NCBI RefSeq assembly: GCF_027533845.1
Contig: NZ_JAPZVN010000003.1
Location: 310,001 to 374,000, forward strand
DNA length: 64,000 bases
Source: Streptomyces sp. RPT161
Lineage (GTDB): Bacteria; Actinomycetota; Actinomycetes; Streptomycetales; Streptomycetaceae
Reading direction: 5' to 3'
Under the pieces are notes generated by a model. It had not been told where the DNA came from and did no database searches. It was given only the letters and a program-made list of their open reading frames with translations. This document shows positions 17,527 to 26,000 of the stretch, piece after piece (positions within the stretch are counted from its first letter, which is position 1; every line of letters begins with the position of its first letter). Made by a program: the position numbers and the translations under genes.

Positions 17527-18429
17527 ATGAACCGCACTCGCTTCGCCCCGGATCGGGGCCTGGCCAGCCGCATGGTCATCACCATGTTCTTGATCGGCCT
17601 GCTGTACGTGGTCTTCGTCGGTGCGCTGCTGGTGCTGCTGCGAGGCGCCTGGCCGATGATCCTGATCATCGCCGGGGGCCTGTTCATCGCCCAGTTCTGG
17701 TTCAGCGACAAGATCGCCGCGTTCAGCATGGGCGCGCGCGAGGTCACGCCGGAGGAGTATCCGCAGCTGCACGGCACGGTCGACCGCCTGTGCGCCCTGG
17801 CCGACATGCCCAAGCCGCGGGTGGCGGTCGCCGAGTCCGACGTGCCCAACGCCTTCGCCACCGGGCGCAACGCCGACAACGCGGTGATCTGCGCGACCAC
17901 CGGACTGCTGCGCCGGCTGGAGCCGGAGGAGCTGGAGGGCGTGCTGGCCCATGAGCTGTCGCATGTGGCGCACAAGGACGTCGCGGTGATGACCATCGCG
18001 TCCTTCCTCGGCGTACTGGCCGGGGTGATCACCCGGGTCGCGCTGTGGGGCGGCTTCCGCTCCCGTGGCAACAACCAGAACGCCGCCATCGCCGCGCTGC
18101 TCATCCCGCTGGTGAGCGCCGTGGTGTACGCGATCAGCTTCCTGCTGACCCGGATGCTCTCCCGTTACCGCGAGCTGTCCGCGGACCGCTCGGCCGCGCA
18201 GCTCACCGGTCGGCCGTCCGCGCTCGCCTCCGCGCTGACCAAGGTCACCGGCCAGATGGCCCGGATCCCCACCGAGGACCTGCGCAAGGCGGAGCCCTTC
18301 AACGCCTTCTACTTCGCCCCGGCGATCGCCTCCAAGGAGAGCCTGTCCAACCTGCTCTCCACCCACCCGACGCTGGAGCAGCGGCTGGAGCAGCTGGGGC
18401 GGATCTCCGCCGAGCTGAACCGCGGCTGA
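17527..18429 (+). CDS. htpX: Membrane zinc metalloprotease HtpX (M48)
   Basis: 300 residues. Two N-terminal membrane helices (about 17-58), the zinc-binding HELSH at 142-146 and further helices before the RELSADRSAAQL block that supplies the third ligand. HtpX degrades damaged membrane proteins. Start ATG with GGGAGGGG just upstream. The next gene, pspAB, starts 56 bases later, linking the protease with a phage-shock-type envelope stress function. Confidence 0.93.
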   Translation: MNRTRFAPDRGLASRMVITMFLIGLLYVVFVGALLVLLRGAWPMILIIAGGLFIAQFWFSDKIAAFSMGAREVTPEEYPQLHGTVDRLCALADMPKPRVAVAESDVPNAFATGRNADNAVICATTGLLRRLEPEELEGVLAHELSHVAHKDVAVMTIASFLGVLAGVITRVALWGGFRSRGNNQNAAIAALLIPLVSAVVYAISFLLTRMLSRYRELSADRSAAQLTGRPSALASALTKVTGQMARIPTEDLRKAEPFNAFYFAPAIASKESLSNLLSTHPTLEQRLEQLGRISAELNRG

Positions 18430-18485
18430 ACCACCACCGCACCCGCCGGGGAGATTCCCCGTACCTTTCGAGGAGCTGACCGTCC

Positions 18486-19067
18486 GTGGGATTCCTTGAC
18501 ACCCTGCTCGGCCGCAGCAAGCCGGTGAAGCCCGATCTCGACCAGCTGTTCGGACTGCCGTCGGCCGCCGTGACGCTGACCGCGGCGGCCGGGTTCACCC
18601 CGACCGGCGAGGGGTCGGTGTGCTTCGCCGCCGTGGAGGGCGGCGCCTTCGCCCAGTTGAAGCAGGAGGTGCAGGGCCTGCTGGACGCCGGGGCCAAGCA
18701 GGACGGCGGGCTTCCGGTGGAGTTCAGCCGGGACTCCTACGGCTACACCTGGCTGCTCTCCCGGCACGCCGCGGACGATGTGACAGGTCTGGTCACCGAT
18801 CTGCACGCGGTCAACTCGGTGCTGGAGAGCGGCGGTTTCGGCCCCCAGTTGCTGTGCTCGCTGGTGGGCTTCCGGGACGCCGAGGGGCGTTCGCTGGCGC
18901 TGGTCTACCTCTACAAGCGCGGCACGTTCTACCCGTTCGCGCCGCGCGGCGGCGAACGGCGGGACAACGCGCTGGAGTTGCAGGTGAAGGCGATGGTCGC
19001 GAACGACCTGCGGGTCGAGGAGGACCTCAGCCGCTGGTTCCCGGTGTGGGGTGCGCCGGGGCTGTGA
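18486..19067 (+). CDS. pspAB: PspA-associated protein PspAB
   Basis: 193 residues. The N-terminus GFLDTLLGRSKPVKPDLDQLFGL and the middle YGYTWLLSRHAADDVTGLVTDLH match the actinobacterial PspAB family, associated with PspA/phage-shock envelope stress systems. No membrane segment, so probably cytoplasmic. GTG start at 18486 with GAGGAG upstream. It probably forms an operon with htpX. The last 41 bases overlap the barstar-like gene on the other strand. Molecular function is unknown. Confidence 0.8.
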   Translation: MGFLDTLLGRSKPVKPDLDQLFGLPSAAVTLTAAAGFTPTGEGSVCFAAVEGGAFAQLKQEVQGLLDAGAKQDGGLPVEFSRDSYGYTWLLSRHAADDVTGLVTDLHAVNSVLESGGFGPQLLCSLVGFRDAEGRSLALVYLYKRGTFYPFAPRGGERRDNALELQVKAMVANDLRVEEDLSRWFPVWGAPGL

Positions 19068-19485
19068 ACTCCGGCTCCACCAGCAGGGCCAGGAACGGGG
19101 TGTCCGTCTTCGCCCAGTAGTCGGCGGCGTCGCCGAGGACGTCGAGCGCGGTGCGCCACTCCCCCGGTGCCGCCGCCGCGTACCCCTGCCAGCCGGTGAC
19201 CACCAGCACCCGGCCGCCTTCGGCGGGCAGTACGTCCGCGTCGGTCAGGCAGTCGTACAGGGCGTCCCAGTTGGCGCCGAACCACTCCGGCAGCTTCAGC
19301 GCCTCGGCGCAGCGCGCCATGAACGCGGCCTTGTCCGCGGCCCCTTGGAGGTCCAGCGGATACGCCCGGCGCCCGGTCCGCCGCACCGCGGCCAGCAGGT
19401 CGGCGATCGGGCGGTCCTGCTGCCAGTGGACTACTCCGGTGCCGCCCAGCAGAATCGGCAGCTTGTCAGGTTCCGGGGTGGTCAA
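19027..19485 (-). CDS. Barstar-family ribonuclease inhibitor
   Basis: 152 residues. The barstar signature WFGANWDALYDCLTD (residues 68-82) follows a typical DLQGAADKAAFMARCAEALKLP helix; barstar plugs the active site of barnase-like RNases. There is an N-terminal extension of about 30 residues relative to classical barstar. Its start overlaps the RNase gene end by 20 bases, so the two are co-translated: a secreted toxin and its cytoplasmic antidote. Its 3' end overlaps pspAB convergently by 41 bases. Confidence 0.88.
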   Translation of the reverse strand: MTTPEPDKLPILLGGTGVVHWQQDRPIADLLAAVRRTGRRAYPLDLQGAADKAAFMARCAEALKLPEWFGANWDALYDCLTDADVLPAEGGRVLVVTGWQGYAAAAPGEWRTALDVLGDAADYWAKTDTPFLALLVEPEFTAPAHPTPGTSG

Positions 19486-19879
19486 CTCCCGTCACCTCCT
19501 TGAAGGTTCGGTAGTGGTCGTCGGTGTAGTACGTCTCATGGCCCGCGCCGGTGACGATGCGGCGGGCACCGCGGTCACGCGCGCCGGGGGTGGGCACCGT
19601 GTACTCGTGGTAGTAGCCGCGGCGTTCGCGCGGCAGCGCGTTCTCGTAGTTGCCGAACACCACGCCGTCCTTCGGGTACGGGAACGGGCCTCCGGCGGCG
19701 ATGAGTTGCAGGGTGTGCCGTGCCTCCGGGGGCAGTTGGCCCACCGTGATCGTCGCCATGCCGTGTCCGCGCGTTCCGCTCGGGCGCGCAGCGGAGTGTT
19801 TGCCGCCGGAACAGCCCGCAAGGGCGAGGATCAGGCAGGCAAGCAGGGCGGGGAGCAGACGGAACGGACGGCGTCGCAT
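19466..19879 (-). CDS. RNase Sa/N1-type guanyl-specific ribonuclease with lipoprotein signal
   Basis: 137 residues. A lipoprotein signal peptide (basic start, hydrophobic LLPALLACLILAL, lipobox ending at Cys23) precedes a ribonuclease of the RNase Sa type. By eye the catalytic trio corresponds to Glu92 (YYHEYTV), Arg107 (GARRIVTG) and His122 (TDDHYRTF); LPPEARHTLQLI and GPFPYPKDGVVFGN also match RNase Sa. The mature domain has no cysteine, so the single disulfide of RNase Sa is missing, and it should be anchored to the membrane outer face. The barstar gene follows in the same operon. Confidence 0.85.
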   Translation of the reverse strand: MRRRPFRLLPALLACLILALAGCSGGKHSAARPSGTRGHGMATITVGQLPPEARHTLQLIAAGGPFPYPKDGVVFGNYENALPRERRGYYHEYTVPTPGARDRGARRIVTGAGHETYYTDDHYRTFKEVTGVDHPGT

Positions 19880-19980
19880 GGGGTCGATGCTTCCACATCC
19901 CGGGTCACGGCGGGTTCGGCGCAGCCGGGTCCCCGCCCCGGAAGGCCGCGGCCCGGGGGCTTGCTCCCAGTAGAGAAGAA

Positions 19981-20025
19981 CCGCCGCGGCGGCGAGCGAC
20001 CACGACGGCGTGGCCCGGCGGTGCC
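19981..20025. repeat. Dispersed intergenic repeat, copy A
   Basis: About 45 bases beginning CCGCCGCGGCGGCGAGCGAC and ending CGGCGGTGCC, nearly the same (roughly 38-39 of 45 by eye) as 59389-59432. Both copies lie downstream of a minus-strand gene (here the SorC-type regulator, there rpsD). Confidence 0.45.
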
Positions 20026-20058
20026 CAACCGAAGGCCAGTGGATCCGCCGGAGGCGGC

Positions 20059-21075
20059 TCACGCCTCGCCGGGGTCGGCGCGTTCCAGGGCCGGACGGGG
20101 GCCAGGGGCCTGGTGGTTGAGCAGGTGGTCCGCCGCGGCGGTGTCCGTGACGAGGCTGGTGACCAGCCCGGACCGCAGCACCGCGCCGACCGCCTGCGCC
20201 TTGCGCATGCCGCCGGCGATGGCGACGACCTCCGGCACCCGGCGCAGCCGGTCCGCGTCCACCGTGATGCAGCGCTCCCGCAGGTCCGGGCCGACCCGTC
20301 GGCCGTCCGCGTCGAACAGGTGCGAGGACATCTCGGCGGCCACGCCGAGGTCCGCGTAGTGCTTGCGCTCGGCGTCGGACAGCGCGTCGTACACCGTGGA
20401 CACGCGCGGCTCCCAGGAGCCGATGGACACCACGGCGACGGTGACCTTGTCGAAGTAGCTCATGGCCGCGGCGATCCCGGTCTGCTTGCGCAGCGCGGCG
20501 GCCGTGGCCGCGTCCGGCAGCACCATGGGCGCGTACATCGGATGGGCCTCACCGCCGGAGACCGCGGCGGCCCGGCGGACCGCCTCGACCGAGCCGCGCT
20601 CCGCGGTCCCGGCGTCGTACACGCCGGTGAGCTGGACGACGGTGCACGGCGGCAGCCGGTCGAGCGCGTTGGCCATGGTGATGATGGAACGCCCCCAGGC
20701 GAGGCCCAGCACATCACCCTCGTTGACCAGCTCACCGAGCAGCCCGGCGGCCACCGCTCCGAGGTTCTCCGGGTCGGGGGCGTCACTGGCCTGGCCGTCC
20801 GGCGACTCGACCACCACCGCGTGGCGCAAGCCGTACCGGGCGCGCAGCGCGTCGGAGCGCTCGGCATCCAGCTCCGCGGGGACACGGATCTCGATGCGCA
20901 CCAGATCGCGTTCGAGCGCGGACTCCAGCACGCGGGCGACCTTGAAGCGGCTGACGCCGAACTCCTCCGCGATCTGGATCTTGGACTTGCCCTCCAGGTA
21001 GAAGCGGCGGGCCATCGCCGCCGCCTGCACCATCTCGGCGGGCCCCATGCGGACGGATGAGCGGCCAGTGGTCAC
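20059..21075 (-). CDS. SorC-type sugar-binding transcriptional regulator
   Basis: 338 residues. An N-terminal helix-turn-helix (ARRFYLEGKSKIQIAEEFGVSRFKVARVLE, about residues 22-51) and a sugar-phosphate binding domain of the SorC/DeoR-like family (GLAWGRSI, VVQLTGVYDAG, GGMRKAQAVGAVLRSG). GTG at 21073-21075 is chosen because GGGGAGG lies five bases upstream; the more distal ATG at 21096 lacks such a site. Downstream of rpe on the same strand but 195 bases away. Direct repeats just upstream could be its own operator. Ligand unknown. Confidence 0.88.
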   Translation of the reverse strand: MTTGRSSVRMGPAEMVQAAAMARRFYLEGKSKIQIAEEFGVSRFKVARVLESALERDLVRIEIRVPAELDAERSDALRARYGLRHAVVVESPDGQASDAPDPENLGAVAAGLLGELVNEGDVLGLAWGRSIITMANALDRLPPCTVVQLTGVYDAGTAERGSVEAVRRAAAVSGGEAHPMYAPMVLPDAATAAALRKQTGIAAAMSYFDKVTVAVVSIGSWEPRVSTVYDALSDAERKHYADLGVAAEMSSHLFDADGRRVGPDLRERCITVDADRLRRVPEVVAIAGGMRKAQAVGAVLRSGLVTSLVTDTAAADHLLNHQAPGPRPALERADPGEA

Positions 21076-21090
21076 GTCAGCCTCCCCAGT

Positions 21091-21116
21091 GCTCATTTGA
21101 TTGCCAACATGCTCAT
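21091..21116 (-). promoter_or_regulatory. Candidate autoregulatory direct repeats upstream of the SorC-type gene
   Basis: On the minus strand ATGAGCA occurs twice (about 21091-21096 and 21110-21116), 19 bases apart, close to two helical turns, just upstream of the GTG start. This fits a self-operator but is unproven. Confidence 0.3.
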
Positions 21117-21270
21117 CTTTGCAGATGGCGAGGCGCGGCGCGCCCTCCGGCCGCCGGGACTTTGCCCGGAATCACAATCTCACCCGCAATTTACGGGAGT
21201 GAGATGAACGGAACGCGGCGCTGGGTGCCGCGACGCCCAGCGGAGTTAACGGTTCCGTTCCCGTTCGCGT

Positions 21271-21957
21271 TCAGTGGCCGCAGGCCCACGGCGCGCCGGC
21301 GAAAGTCGACTCGGCCCTCTCGCGCAGCGCCCGCACCGCCGCCGCCGGATCGTCCGCCCCGTACACCGCGGAGCCCGCCACGAACACGTCGGCGCCCGCC
21401 TCAGCGCACCGCTCGATGGTGGACTCGGACACCCCGCCGTCCACCTGGAGCCACAGCTCAAGGCCGTGCTTGGCGATCAGTTCCCGGGTGCGGCGGATCT
21501 TCGGCAGCATGATGTCCAGGAACGCCTGGCCACCGAAGCCCGGCTCCACCGTCATCACCAGCAGCATGTCGAGTTCCGGAAGCAGGTCCTCGTAAGGCTC
21601 GATCGGCGTGGCGGGCTTGAGCGCCATGGACGCCCTGGCACCCTGGGCCCGGATCTCCCGGGCAAGCCGGACCGGCGCCGCCGCGGCCTCGACATGGAAG
21701 GTCACCGACCCCGCGCCCGCCTCCACGTACCGCGGTGCCCAGCGGTCCGGGTCCTCGATCATCAGGTGGCAGTCCAGCGGGGTGTCGGTCGCCTTGCGCA
21801 GCGATTCCACGACGGGAACACCGAGCGTGAGGTTGGGCACGAAGTGGTTGTCCATCACGTCGACATGGAGCCAGTCGGCTCCCGCCACGGCCTGCGCCTC
21901 GTCGGCGAGCCGGGCGAAGTCGGCGGAAAGGATGCTCGGGTTGATCTGCGCACGCAT
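21271..21957 (-). CDS. rpe: Ribulose-phosphate 3-epimerase
   Basis: 228 residues. The barrel carries all family motifs: [48 protein letters not shown] and [11 protein letters not shown]. It interconverts ribulose 5-phosphate and xylulose 5-phosphate in the pentose phosphate pathway. The metal ligands His35/Asp37 (HVDVMD) and the catalytic Asp in VDGGV are present. Downstream of rsmB by 70 bases, same strand. Confidence 0.95.
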   Translation of the reverse strand: MRAQINPSILSADFARLADEAQAVAGADWLHVDVMDNHFVPNLTLGVPVVESLRKATDTPLDCHLMIEDPDRWAPRYVEAGAGSVTFHVEAAAAPVRLAREIRAQGARASMALKPATPIEPYEDLLPELDMLLVMTVEPGFGGQAFLDIMLPKIRRTRELIAKHGLELWLQVDGGVSESTIERCAEAGADVFVAGSAVYGADDPAAAVRALRERAESTFAGAPWACGH

Positions 21958-22027
21958 GCGCCCAGTATGGCGCCCCGTGCGCCGGGCCGCTTCGGGCGGC
22001 CCCCTCGCCCCGGCCGGTGGGGCCGGG

Positions 22028-23455
22028 TCAGCCGACCCGGCGCAGCAGCGCCAGGTACATCGCGTCCGTGCCGTGCAGATGCGGCCACAGCTGGATGTCC
22101 GGGCCGTCGCCGAGGTGCGGTACGCCGGGCAACAGCGGCCGGGCGTCGACCAGTTCGGCGGCCTCCGGCGCCGCACGCAGCACGTCGTCCACCACGGCCC
22201 GGGTCTCCGCCGGATGCGGTGAGCAGGTCGCGTACCCCACCACACCGCCGACCCGCACCGAACGCAGCGCTGTGCGCAGCAACTCCCGCTGGAGCGGCCC
22301 GAATCCGGCCACGTCCTCCGGGCGGCGGCGCCACCGGGCCTCCGGGCGGCGGCGCAGCGCGCCCAGCCCGGTGCACGGCACATCCATCAGCACCCGGTCG
22401 AAGGCTCCCAGCGGCCACGCCGGTCGGGTGCCGTCGGCGGTGACCACCTGGTAGGGGCCGGGGTTGCCGGCCAGTGCGCGGGCGACCAGCCGGGCGCGGT
22501 GCGGCTGCTTCTCGGCGGCCAGCAGCCCGGCGCCACGCTCCGCGGCGAGCGCGGCCAGCAGCGCCGCCTTGCCGCCGGGTCCGGCGCAGCCGTCCAGCCA
22601 GCGGCGGTCGGGGCCGTCCAGCGGGGCGTTGGCCAGCGCGAGCGCGACGAGCTGGCTGCCCTCGTCCTGGACCCCGGCGGCGCCGTCGCGCACCGCGTCC
22701 AGTGCCGCCGGGTCGCCGCCGTCGGCGAGCCGGATCGCGTACGGGGACCAGCGGCCCGGCGCGCCGTCCACGCCGACCTCCTCGGCCAGCTCGGCGGCGC
22801 CGCACCGGCCCGGCCGGGCGACCAGGGTCACCTCGGGCCGCTCGTTGTCCGCCGCCAGCAGCTCCTCGATGTCCTCGCGTCCGCCGCCGAGCGCGTCCCA
22901 CAGCGCGGAGACCACCCACCGGGGGTGGGAGTGCACCACGGCGAGGTGGTCCTCGGGGTCCTCGTCGTACGGCGGTGCCACCCGGTCCAGCCAGCCGTCG
23001 AGGTCATCGGCGGCGATCTTGCGCAGCACCGCGTTGACGAACCGCGAGCGGCCGTCCCCCACCACGGCCCTGGCCAGCTCGACGGTGGCCGAGACCGCGG
23101 CGTGCGGTGGGATGCGGGTGCCCAGCAGCTGGTGCGCGCCGAGACTCAGCACGTCCAGCACCGGCGGGTCCACCTCGCGCAACGGCCGGTCGACGCAGGC
23201 CGCGATGACGGCGTCGTACGTGCCCTGGCGGCGCAGCGTCCCGTAGACCAGCTCGGTGGCCAGCGCCGAGTCCCGGCGGTCGAAGCCCGCTCCGTCGCGC
23301 TCGGCTTCCCGCAGCAAGGCCGGGAGCACGAGATTGGCGTACGCGTCGCGCTCGTCCACTGCGCGCAGCACGTCGTAGGCGAGCTTGCGCACCGGATCGG
23401 GCTTCGGGCGACGGTACGGTGCCTTGCCCTGCGGGCGGCGGGGACGGGAGTTCAT
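22028..23455 (-). CDS. rsmB: 16S rRNA (cytosine-C5) methyltransferase, RsmB-type
   Basis: 475 residues. An N-terminal NusB-like RNA-binding domain (about residues 20-160: [40 protein letters not shown]) is followed by a SAM-dependent methyltransferase with [15 protein letters not shown], the catalytic [20 protein letters not shown] and the second cysteine motif YATCSPHP. It methylates a cytosine of 16S rRNA. It lies after fmt (191-base gap) and before rpe, a common order. The start ATG has only a weak ribosome binding site. Confidence 0.93.
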   Translation of the reverse strand: MNSRPRRPQGKAPYRRPKPDPVRKLAYDVLRAVDERDAYANLVLPALLREAERDGAGFDRRDSALATELVYGTLRRQGTYDAVIAACVDRPLREVDPPVLDVLSLGAHQLLGTRIPPHAAVSATVELARAVVGDGRSRFVNAVLRKIAADDLDGWLDRVAPPYDEDPEDHLAVVHSHPRWVVSALWDALGGGREDIEELLAADNERPEVTLVARPGRCGAAELAEEVGVDGAPGRWSPYAIRLADGGDPAALDAVRDGAAGVQDEGSQLVALALANAPLDGPDRRWLDGCAGPGGKAALLAALAAERGAGLLAAEKQPHRARLVARALAGNPGPYQVVTADGTRPAWPLGAFDRVLMDVPCTGLGALRRRPEARWRRRPEDVAGFGPLQRELLRTALRSVRVGGVVGYATCSPHPAETRAVVDDVLRAAPEAAELVDARPLLPGVPHLGDGPDIQLWPHLHGTDAMYLALLRRVG

Positions 23456-23646
23456 ACGGGAAGGTGCTCCGGAATCCAGCGATGTACGGGCCGCCTGGGC
23501 GGCGGACCTCCCCAGCCTACGGCTTACCCGCCGTACGGGCTGGCCACAGGGGGTACCGGAGGCTCGCCCCGGCCCATGGCCAGCCGCGACGGCGAGCACT
23601 CGACGACGGCCCCGGCGGTCACGAACCGGCCGCGCCCCGGCGCCCG

Positions 23647-24597
23647 CTAGGCCCCGGCCCCGTCGAACCGTTCGCCGGAAGCGATCCGGACGCCGCGGGC
23701 CCAGTCCGCGGCCCGCATCCGCTTCTTGCCCTGCGGCTGCACCTCCGTCAGCTCCACGGCGTACGAGCCGGTGCCCGCGTAGACCGCGGACTTGGTCACC
23801 GCCAACTCGCCCGGCGCGAGTTGGAGGTCCGCGCGGTCCGGCAGCGGCTTCACCGGCGCCGCGAGCTTGAGCCGCTCGCCCTGGAAGAGGGTCCACGCCC
23901 CCGGCGCGGGCGTGCACGCCCGGACCACGCGGTCCACCCGCAGCGCGGGCCCGGTCCAGTCGACGCGGGCGTCGTCGACGGTGATCTTCGGGGCCAGTGT
24001 GACGCCCTCGGCGGGCTGCGGCCGGGCCTTGAGCGTGCCGTCCGCGATGCCGTCCATGGTGGCCGCCAGCAGCCCGGCGCCGGAGCGTGCCAGCCGGTCC
24101 AGCAGCGCCCCGCTGGTGTCGTCCGGGCGCACCGTCTCGGTGATCACACCGTAGACCGGGCCGGAGTCCAGCCCCTCCTCGATCTGGAAGGTGGAGGCGC
24201 CGGTCACCTCGTCGCCCGCCATCACCGCGTGCTGCACCGGCGCAGCGCCACGCCACGCGGGCAGCAGCGAGAAGTGCAGGTTGACCCAGCCGTGCGCGGG
24301 GATGTCGAGCGCCACCCTGGGCAGCAGGGCGCCGTACGCCACGACCGGGCAGCAGTCGGGGGCGATCTCACGCAGCCGGACGAGGAAGTCCTCGTCACGC
24401 GGCCGGTTCGGCTTGAGCACCTCGATCCCGGCCTCTTGAGCGCGCTGCGCGACCGGGCTGGCCACCAGTTTGCGGCCGCGTCCCGCGGGGGCGTCGGGCC
24501 GGGTGACGACGGCGGCCACCTCGTGCCGCTCGGACGCCAGCAGCGCCTCAAGCGCGGGTACGGCGACTTCGGGGGTACCGGCGAAGACAAGCCTCAT
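23647..24597 (-). CDS. fmt: Methionyl-tRNA formyltransferase
   Basis: 316 residues. The formyl-tetrahydrofolate domain shows [25 protein letters not shown] with the catalytic asparagine/histidine, and the C-terminal OB-fold starts near residue 210. It formylates the initiator tRNA; def, which removes the formyl group, is the upstream neighbour 42 bases away, and the pair is presumably co-transcribed. Confidence 0.96.
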   Translation of the reverse strand: MRLVFAGTPEVAVPALEALLASERHEVAAVVTRPDAPAGRGRKLVASPVAQRAQEAGIEVLKPNRPRDEDFLVRLREIAPDCCPVVAYGALLPRVALDIPAHGWVNLHFSLLPAWRGAAPVQHAVMAGDEVTGASTFQIEEGLDSGPVYGVITETVRPDDTSGALLDRLARSGAGLLAATMDGIADGTLKARPQPAEGVTLAPKITVDDARVDWTGPALRVDRVVRACTPAPGAWTLFQGERLKLAAPVKPLPDRADLQLAPGELAVTKSAVYAGTGSYAVELTEVQPQGKKRMRAADWARGVRIASGERFDGAGA

Positions 24598-24639
24598 CGG
24601 GGTGCGGTGCCTTTCGGGAAGGAGCGTGGAACAGGGGAC

Positions 24640-25185
24640 TCAGCGCGGCCGGCCGAACGTGCTGTGCGGGGAGATCCGGACCTGCGGAGGGGGTTCGCCC
24701 GCCCACTCGGCCTCCCGGATGGCCTTCATCGCCGCCTTGCGCTGCTCGGGGTCGAGCCGGTCGATGAAGATGATCCCGTCGAGGTGGTCGGTCTCGTGCT
24801 GGATGCAGCGGGCGAGCAGTCGCGTGCCCTCGACGGTGACCGGGTCGCCGTACATGTTGAAGCCCTTGGCGACCACGCCGTACGCCCGCTTGCAGTCGTA
24901 CCGCAGGCCCGGCAGTGACAGACAGCCCTCCGGACCGTCCTGCTCCTCGTCGGTGAGCGTCAGGTCCGGGTTGACCAGATGGCCGAGTTCGCCGTCCACG
25001 TGATAGGTGAACACCCGCAGGGACACGCCGAGTTGGGGTGCGGCCAGACCCGCCCCCGGCGCGTCCAGCATGGTGTCACTGAGGTCCTTGACGAGGGTGC
25101 GCAGTTCCTTGTCGAAGACGGTGACCGGCTGCGCCTTCATGCGCAGCACCGGATCGCCGAAGAGATGGATCGGCATCACGGACAC
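24640..25185 (-). CDS. def: Peptide deformylase
   Basis: About 181 residues. The three metal/catalytic motifs are GAGLAAPQ (44-51), EGCLSLPG (86-93) and QHETDHLDG (129-137), supplying cysteine and two histidines. It removes the N-formyl group from new proteins. Start is GTG at 25183-25185 or the ATG nine bases further in (25176); both are plausible. Probable operon with fmt. Confidence 0.96.
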   Translation of the reverse strand: MSVMPIHLFGDPVLRMKAQPVTVFDKELRTLVKDLSDTMLDAPGAGLAAPQLGVSLRVFTYHVDGELGHLVNPDLTLTDEEQDGPEGCLSLPGLRYDCKRAYGVVAKGFNMYGDPVTVEGTRLLARCIQHETDHLDGIIFIDRLDPEQRKAAMKAIREAEWAGEPPPQVRISPHSTFGRPR

Positions 25186-25330
25186 AGGGCGGACTCCCGT
25201 CGGCGGGGTACGGAGCGGCCTCCCAGTCTATGGCGGCCGGCGTACCGGCGGATTCAGGGGCGTACGCAGGGGACATGCGCCTCTTCCGTGTCCACTCGCG
25301 CCCCCAGAGCGTGACCCGATGGGCTGCTGA

Positions 25331-25930
<600 letters not shown>

Positions 25931-25948
25931 CCCGCGGCGCACCGCCCC

Positions 25949-25982
25949 CACCGCCCCGCGACGCCGACACGCCGGGGCGGTG
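25949..25982. terminator. Hairpin terminator between convergent genes
   Basis: CACCGCCCCG (25949-25958) pairs with CGGGGCGGTG (25973-25982) between the stops of the helix-turn-helix gene and priA. Confidence 0.55.
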
Positions 25983-26000
25983 GCCCGCTCCCGGATGGTT

